This document shows positions 5,752 to 8,727 of a stretch of 8,727 nt of DNA, piece by piece. The DNA is from F1-60-MAGs163 sp046091165 (lineage in GTDB: Bacteria; Actinomycetota; Thermoleophilia; Solirubrobacterales; Solirubrobacteraceae): NCBI GenBank assembly GCA_046091165.1, contig JBJTBE010000029.1:1-8727 (forward strand). Reading direction: 5' to 3'. The position numbers and the translations under genes were made by a program. Below the pieces are notes generated by a model. It saw nothing but the letters and a program-made list of their open reading frames with translations. It was not told the origin of the DNA and made no database searches. Position 1 is the stretch's first letter, and the number at the start of each line of letters is the position of its first letter.

Positions 5752-6003
5752 ATGCGAAAGCAAAGTCTAGAAGCGAAGGGCGTCTCGGCACCGGCAGCCT
5801 CGGCCGGCCTCGGGTCGATGGGCGCCGGGGCGATCGGCGCGCTGGCGGTCGGGGCGGTGGCCTTCGGCGCGCTGGCGATCGGGGCGCTATCGATCGGGCG
5901 GCTTGCAGTTGGCCGGGGGAAGATCAAGCGCCTCGAGATCGAGGAGCTCCACGTCCAGCGCCTGACCGTCGACGAGATCAGCACGCCCGACCGAAAACCC
6001 TGA
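5752..6003 (+). CDS. Small protein of hydrophobic pentapeptide repeats, unknown function
   Basis: The product has 83 residues from ATG 5752. After a polar N-terminus with an Ala/Gly/Ser-rich linker (about 1-22), residues 25-74 run in a strict five-residue period with a hydrophobic residue at the third and fifth places: GAGAI, GALAV, GAVAF, GALAI, GALSI, GRLAV, GRGKI, KRLEI, EELHV, QRLTV. This is the A-x-L-x-x type rhythm of pentapeptide-repeat proteins, which fold as right-handed quadrilateral beta helices. The first five repeats are purely small and hydrophobic, resembling a membrane segment; the later ones are charged, in the same register. No named family is recognised. The start is uncertain: ATG 5752 lies two bases from the 5' end of the antisense tRNA-Glu with only a G run nearby as a binding site; ATG 5818 is an alternative but has neither a binding site nor a -10. 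Confidence 0.72.
   Translation: MRKQSLEAKGVSAPAASAGLGSMGAGAIGALAVGAVAFGALAIGALSIGRLAVGRGKIKRLEIEELHVQRLTVDEISTPDRKP
5764..5769 (-). promoter_or_regulatory. Possible -10 element of tRNA-Glu
   Basis: On the minus strand TAGACT lies 13 bases before the tRNA's first base, which would give a primary transcript with a leader of about six bases. The hexamer falls inside the first codons of the divergent small gene on the plus strand. No clear -35 is visible. Confidence 0.4.
5824..5973 (+). repeat. 15-bp coding periodicity behind the pentapeptide repeats
   Basis: Ten consecutive five-codon units follow one another, several sharing the core ggcgcgctggcg or close variants. DNA similarity is highest in units 2-5 and decays into the charged units, consistent with old tandem duplication followed by divergence. 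Confidence 0.6.
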
Positions 6004-6024
6004 GCCCGCGCCCGAAGCGGCGCG

Positions 6025-6030
6025 TAGAGT
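6025..6030 (+). promoter_or_regulatory. Possible -10 element of tRNA-Lys
   Basis: TAGAGT (TANNNT) ends ten positions before the first base of tRNA-Lys, so transcription would begin about three bases ahead of the mature tRNA. No -35 match stands out. Confidence 0.35.
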
Positions 6031-6039
6031 TGGCTTCAC

Positions 6040-6112
6040 GCCGCCGTAGCTCAGCTGGTAGAGCAGCGGGCTTTTAACCCGAAGCGCGCAGGTTCGAGTC
6101 CTGCCGGCGGCA
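6040..6112 (+). tRNA. tRNA-Lys(UUU)
   Basis: The cloverleaf is complete: acceptor GCCGCCG with CGGCGGC and discriminator A; D stem GCTC/GAGC; anticodon loop CTTTTAA, giving anticodon TTT (Lys, codons AAA/AAG); T arm GCAGG-TTCGAGT-CCTGC. The anticodon stem has four pairs with a G-A mismatch at its base (positions 27-43). CCA is not encoded (the next bases are TCG). Confidence 0.96.
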
Positions 6113-6117
6113 TCGAT

Positions 6118-6123
6118 TACGCT
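6118..6123 (+). promoter_or_regulatory. -10 element of leaderless type for the 6130 gene
   Basis: TACGCT (TANNNT) is followed by 6 bases and then the GTG start at 6130. It begins six bases after the tRNA-Lys end, so any -35 contact would fall inside the T arm of the tRNA gene. Confidence 0.4.
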
Positions 6124-6129
6124 CTCGCC

Positions 6130-6423
6130 GTGCGCAAGCTCGCTCCCTGGCTTCTCGTTCTCGGCGTCGCGCGCGTGGTCATCGACCACTGGCTGGAGAT
6201 CGACAGGAATGACCGCCGGAAGGCGCGGCAGGCGATCACGCGCAGCCGGCTGCGTCCCGGGCGCCTTACGCCCGACGAGCGCGAGAACCTCCGGCGGATC
6301 GCCGCCCAGGTGGAGAAGAAGCGCCTGGCCTATGAGGCGACGGCCGCCGCGGTTCCCTTCCCGATGCCCGACCTCTACAAGCGCAGGAAGCGCAGGCGTC
6401 GGCGTCGGCGCCGGGGCGACTAG
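6130..6423 (+). CDS. Small membrane-anchored protein with polyarginine tail
   Basis: The product has 97 residues from a GTG start. Residues 4-20 (L-A-P-W-L-L-V-L-G-V-A and onward) form one short hydrophobic segment, followed by a charged, probably helical region (about 25-70) rich in Arg, Lys and Glu, and by the tail K-R-R-K then eight consecutive Arg, ending G-D. The predicted arrangement is an N-terminal membrane anchor with a very basic cytoplasmic domain, which suggests binding to nucleic acid, ribosome or acidic lipid; this is inference from charge only. No family is recognised. It starts 17 bases after tRNA-Lys with no Shine-Dalgarno but with a -10 hexamer 6 bases upstream. High third-position GC and the absence of a competing frame support it as real. 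Confidence 0.65.
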   Translation: MRKLAPWLLVLGVARVVIDHWLEIDRNDRRKARQAITRSRLRPGRLTPDERENLRRIAAQVEKKRLAYEATAAAVPFPMPDLYKRRKRRRRRRRRGD

Positions 6424-6448
6424 CGGCGCGGTACCGGGTGCTCCCCCG

Positions 6449-6454
6449 TATCGT
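6449..6454 (+). promoter_or_regulatory. -10 element fixing the start of the secreted 633-residue protein
   Basis: TATCGT, the best -10 match in the window, is followed by exactly 7 bases and ATG 6462. This favours a leaderless mRNA starting at that ATG over the in-frame GTG at 6438, which lies upstream of the hexamer. Confidence 0.5.
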
Positions 6455-6461
6455 TCCGTCG

Positions 6462-8363
6462 ATGCTCCTGCGCAAGACTGCGGCCTTCGCGGCCTGCGCG
6501 GCCTCCATTGCGGGCACGGCCTCACTGGCCGTTCCGGCCACCGCGGCGGCCGACCCCGGTGACCCCAGCCGGCTCTGGACCTACGCCGATGGCGTTACCG
6601 AGCGGCTGGAGGAGAAGTGGAGCAACAAGAAGCAGCGCTACACCGGATCCACCTTCCGGCTGACGGTGAGCATGCTCACCCTCTTCGCCAACGCGCGCAT
6701 CGCCCGCTACGAAGGTCTCTCCCGCAAGGACGAGCGGATCGAGCCGATGGCGCGAAGGCTGATCACCTGGCCGACCTACATCACCAGGTCCTCCGACGCG
6801 CGGAATCCCGGGTCCACCCACCCGCACGTCCCTGGCTTTACCTCCGGCGCCAGCGACCAGCCCGGCATCCAGCACGTAGCGATCTCAAACCAGGCGATGT
6901 CGGCGCTCGGCCTGGCCGTGAAGAGCGGCGCCCTGCCCAAGGCGCTGGAGCGCGAAATCGGCCAGAAGGTCTACGCCGTGGCGCGCGGACCACGTTTCCG
7001 CTACCCGAACATCGAGGCCAACCAGGTCAACTGGCAGCTCGGGGCGTGGCTCGGGACGGCTCGGTCGAGCGGGCGGTGGGGGCAGGCCAAGAGCCAGAGC
7101 CACGCCTACCTGAGGGCCTTCGTCGCCGGATTCCGCAAGCCGATGCCGATCGGTGGCTACACCACCCCCAACTTCACCAGCGATTACGGGCTCAACTACT
7201 ACCCGCAGTCACCCGTCAACGCGGTCATAAACCAGACGAGCTCCACCGAGTACGCCGGGGTGATATTCAGCGGCATGGACTCCTACGAGGAGATGGTCCG
7301 GCGCGGGATGAAACGCCTCTCCTACGGCCAGGAAGCGCGGTTTCGGCGCTGGGCCAAGAGGATCGTCACCGGAGAGTGGACCCACGGCGGCTGGCCCAAC
7401 TGGGACTCCGGCCGCGGTTATGAGCGCTGGCAGGTGATCAACTACTTCCCCTGGTGCGCAGCCGGGCTGGGCACGATCGCGGCCAGCAACCGGCTGGCAG
7501 GCGACACCGACCGCAAGCGCGCCCGCTGGCTCCTGTACCAGGCTCTCGACCGCTATCGGTGGATGGTCAAGAACGGGTTCAAGAGCTCGGCCCGTTACGG
7601 GGTCGGGGCGGTTACCGACATCCCGCCGGTCATCGCCAACCAGATCACCGATGCCCGGCTCGGGGCGACCGCCTCCACCGCCGCGCTCAACGAGATAGGG
7701 CCCCCGGGCTCGGCACCGAGGGGCTGGAGCTGGTGGGACGGCGAGCGCCGGCGCCTGACGGTGAGCAACCCGCGCTACTCGGCGGCGCTGATCACCCCGA
7801 TCAACCGGGTGGGATACGGCGGCCTGGAGCTGGCCCGCTTCGTGGACAGCGAGGGCCGTGGCCTTACCTCAGTGGGATCGACGAGCAGCCAGGCCGGCAT
7901 GAAGGCCAGCGTCGGCGGGCGGATCGTCGGCCTCACCCAGGGCCGCTACCAGACGGTGCTCGACGGGGTGCGGCTGTGGCGCCCACGCCGCGTGGGCGGC
8001 GGCGCGCCGGCGATCGGCTCGCGCGGCGGCGCCGTGGTGGTCTCCCACCGCTTCAACTCGCGGGGGGTGAGCACCCGCTACGAGGTGCGGGCCCGCAACG
8101 CCCGGACCGAGCTGCGGATCCCCTTCTGGGGCAGGCTCACCGAGCGCGAGGTGACGAAGGTCCAGGGCGGGGTGCGCATCAGGACCAGGAACCGCGAGGG
8201 CGCACGGCTCGAAGTGCTCATCCGCTCACAGCGCCCGATCATCGGCGACTGGCGCTCGATCGCCTCGCCCCGATCCAGTCCCGGTACCCGAACCATCTAC
8301 CTGGTCCGCGGCTCCTCGACCGGCCGCACCCACACCTCGGTCGAGATGCGGCCGCTTGGCTGA
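6462..8363 (+). CDS. Large secreted protein of unknown family, possible carbohydrate-active toroid
   Basis: The product has 633 residues from ATG 6462. Residues 1-30 are a Sec-type signal peptide (R4-K5, Ala-rich core, A-T-A-A-A before Asp31). There is no lipobox and no transmembrane anchor, so it should be exported. Residues about 35-430 look mainly helical and rich in Trp, Tyr and His, with notable clusters H120-P-H122, N187-Q-V-N190-W191, D241-Y-G-L-N-Y-Y-P248, and W-T-H308-G-G-W-P-N-W314. From about 435 to the end it looks beta-rich. A helical toroid followed by a beta sandwich is the layout of several polysaccharide lyase families (PL8- or heparinase-like). I cannot align the clusters to a known active site, so lyase activity is speculation. 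Only one Cys lies in the mature part. The gene faces the convergent 8706-8461 gene. Confidence 0.88.
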   Translation: MLLRKTAAFAACAASIAGTASLAVPATAAADPGDPSRLWTYADGVTERLEEKWSNKKQRYTGSTFRLTVSMLTLFANARIARYEGLSRKDERIEPMARRLITWPTYITRSSDARNPGSTHPHVPGFTSGASDQPGIQHVAISNQAMSALGLAVKSGALPKALEREIGQKVYAVARGPRFRYPNIEANQVNWQLGAWLGTARSSGRWGQAKSQSHAYLRAFVAGFRKPMPIGGYTTPNFTSDYGLNYYPQSPVNAVINQTSSTEYAGVIFSGMDSYEEMVRRGMKRLSYGQEARFRRWAKRIVTGEWTHGGWPNWDSGRGYERWQVINYFPWCAAGLGTIAASNRLAGDTDRKRARWLLYQALDRYRWMVKNGFKSSARYGVGAVTDIPPVIANQITDARLGATASTAALNEIGPPGSAPRGWSWWDGERRRLTVSNPRYSAALITPINRVGYGGLELARFVDSEGRGLTSVGSTSSQAGMKASVGGRIVGLTQGRYQTVLDGVRLWRPRRVGGGAPAIGSRGGAVVVSHRFNSRGVSTRYEVRARNARTELRIPFWGRLTEREVTKVQGGVRIRTRNREGARLEVLIRSQRPIIGDWRSIASPRSSPGTRTIYLVRGSSTGRTHTSVEMRPLG

Positions 8364-8455
8364 GCCGGGCCGCCGCCACTGCCGGGCCTGAGCCGGGGTA
8401 GGACCGCGGGCGCTCCGCTCACGATCCTGGGCCCCTCCAAGAGAAGCGCCGCGGG

Positions 8456-8469
8456 CGCCGCTAGCGGCG
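8456..8469 (-). terminator. Palindrome enclosing the stop codon of the 8706-8461 gene
   Basis: Bases 8456-8469 (cgccgctagcggcg) form a perfect 14-base palindrome centred on the TAG stop of the minus-strand gene, in the 97-base convergent space before the end of the large secreted-protein gene. Without loop bases a full hairpin is strained. A neighbouring 5-bp stem (8446-8450 with 8454-8458) offers an alternative fold. It may act as a two-way terminator. Confidence 0.25.
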
Positions 8470-8706
8470 GTCGGCGGCGTAGGCGGTTTCGCCCCCCGAG
8501 CGGCCTCGCTTCATCACGGCGTAGAGGATGATCGAGACGAACGGGATGGCGATATCGGTCCAGAGAACCGGCCCGGTGTTGTCCACGCAGTGGTTGTCGT
8601 TGACGATCATCTGGTGGATGTGGCCGTAAGCGTCTCCCCAGTACTGCACGGTGACCACCACGATCACCGCCAGCCAGAACTTCGGGCTCGTGATCCACAG
8701 GCACAT
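8461..8706 (-). CDS. Small two-helix membrane protein, start possibly outside the window
   Basis: From ATG 8706 the product has 81 residues: a hydrophobic segment at about 10-23, a polar loop at 24-46 holding D25, H29, H31, D37, H39, C40 and D42, a second hydrophobic segment at about 47-65, and a basic C-terminus (K66-R67 onward). The frame stays open from 8707 to the window edge (it reads S-I-G-V-V-G-V just before the Met), and the only purine run upstream of the ATG is too close to be a good binding site, so the real start may lie beyond 8727 and the gene be partial. No family is recognised. The His/Asp/Cys-rich loop could bind a metal; that is inference. Confidence 0.6.
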   Translation of the reverse strand: MCLWITSPKFWLAVIVVVTVQYWGDAYGHIHQMIVNDNHCVDNTGPVLWTDIAIPFVSIILYAVMKRGRSGGETAYAADRR

Positions 8707-8727
8707 GACCCCTACGACACCGATCGA

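Noticed and set aside
5401..5763. Minus-strand open frame running through tRNA-Glu
   Set aside because: Its N-terminal part is a translation of the tRNA itself (giving the familiar 'GSIPLGG' peptide), and the rest is out of frame with the DJ-1/PfpI gene on the same strand.
6438..6461. GTG at 6438 as start of the secreted protein
   Set aside because: It would add eight residues before the signal peptide and lies upstream of the TATCGT -10 hexamer whose spacing fits ATG 6462.
5887..6525. Minus-strand 212-codon open frame opposite tRNA-Lys and its neighbours
   Set aside because: It crosses three plus-strand genes and contains the antisense-tRNA peptide 'RTRTCALRVKSPLLYQLSYGG' in part; no family resemblance was seen. 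It is a GC-rich shadow frame.

Overview
The window is GC-rich, densely coding DNA from a high-GC bacterium, most likely an actinobacterium. Pointers are the strong G/C bias at third codon positions, GTG starts, two tRNA genes with no encoded CCA, and several genes whose start codon lies only 6-8 bases after a TANNNT-type -10 hexamer, the layout of leaderless actinobacterial mRNAs. The protein set would suit Thermoleophilia (Solirubrobacterales and relatives), but that placement is inference. No insertion sequence, CRISPR array, phage or plasmid marker was seen. The window reads as ordinary chromosome with several small uncharacterised genes between housekeeping ones.

Left part (1-914): a minus-strand pair encodes a hotdog-fold acyl-CoA thioesterase and, overlapping its stop by four bases, the first 33 codons of a zinc-type alcohol dehydrogenase that runs off the left edge. 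Divergent to it is a small lipoprotein whose mature part is almost entirely Asp, Gln, Glu and Arg in a heptad pattern. A GC-rich hairpin follows it.

Centre left (974-2907, plus strand): a three-gene operon of a small membrane protein, a short-chain dehydrogenase of the divergent FabG-like group that lacks the catalytic Tyr and Lys, and an EamA/DMT ten-helix transporter. The first two genes overlap by one base and the last two are 9 bases apart. Convergent to it is a DEAD-box RNA helicase with a basic C-terminal tail (4266-2986).

Centre right (4447-6423): on the minus strand are a DJ-1/PfpI protein resembling isonitrile hydratase, a small membrane protein of DUF4267 type downstream of it, and tRNA-Glu(UUC) upstream of it. 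Head to head with that tRNA, one base apart, starts a plus-strand small protein built of hydrophobic pentapeptide repeats. It is followed by tRNA-Lys(UUU) and a small membrane-anchored protein with an Arg8 tail.

Right part (6462-8727): a large secreted protein of 633 residues with no family I can name, rich in helices and aromatic residues and with a probable beta-rich C-terminal half, faces a small convergent membrane protein that is open at its 5' end to the window edge.

The best candidates for something undescribed are the heptad-Asp lipoprotein, the pentapeptide-register small protein with its tRNA-overlapping start, the secreted 633-residue protein, and the repeated leaderless start architecture.
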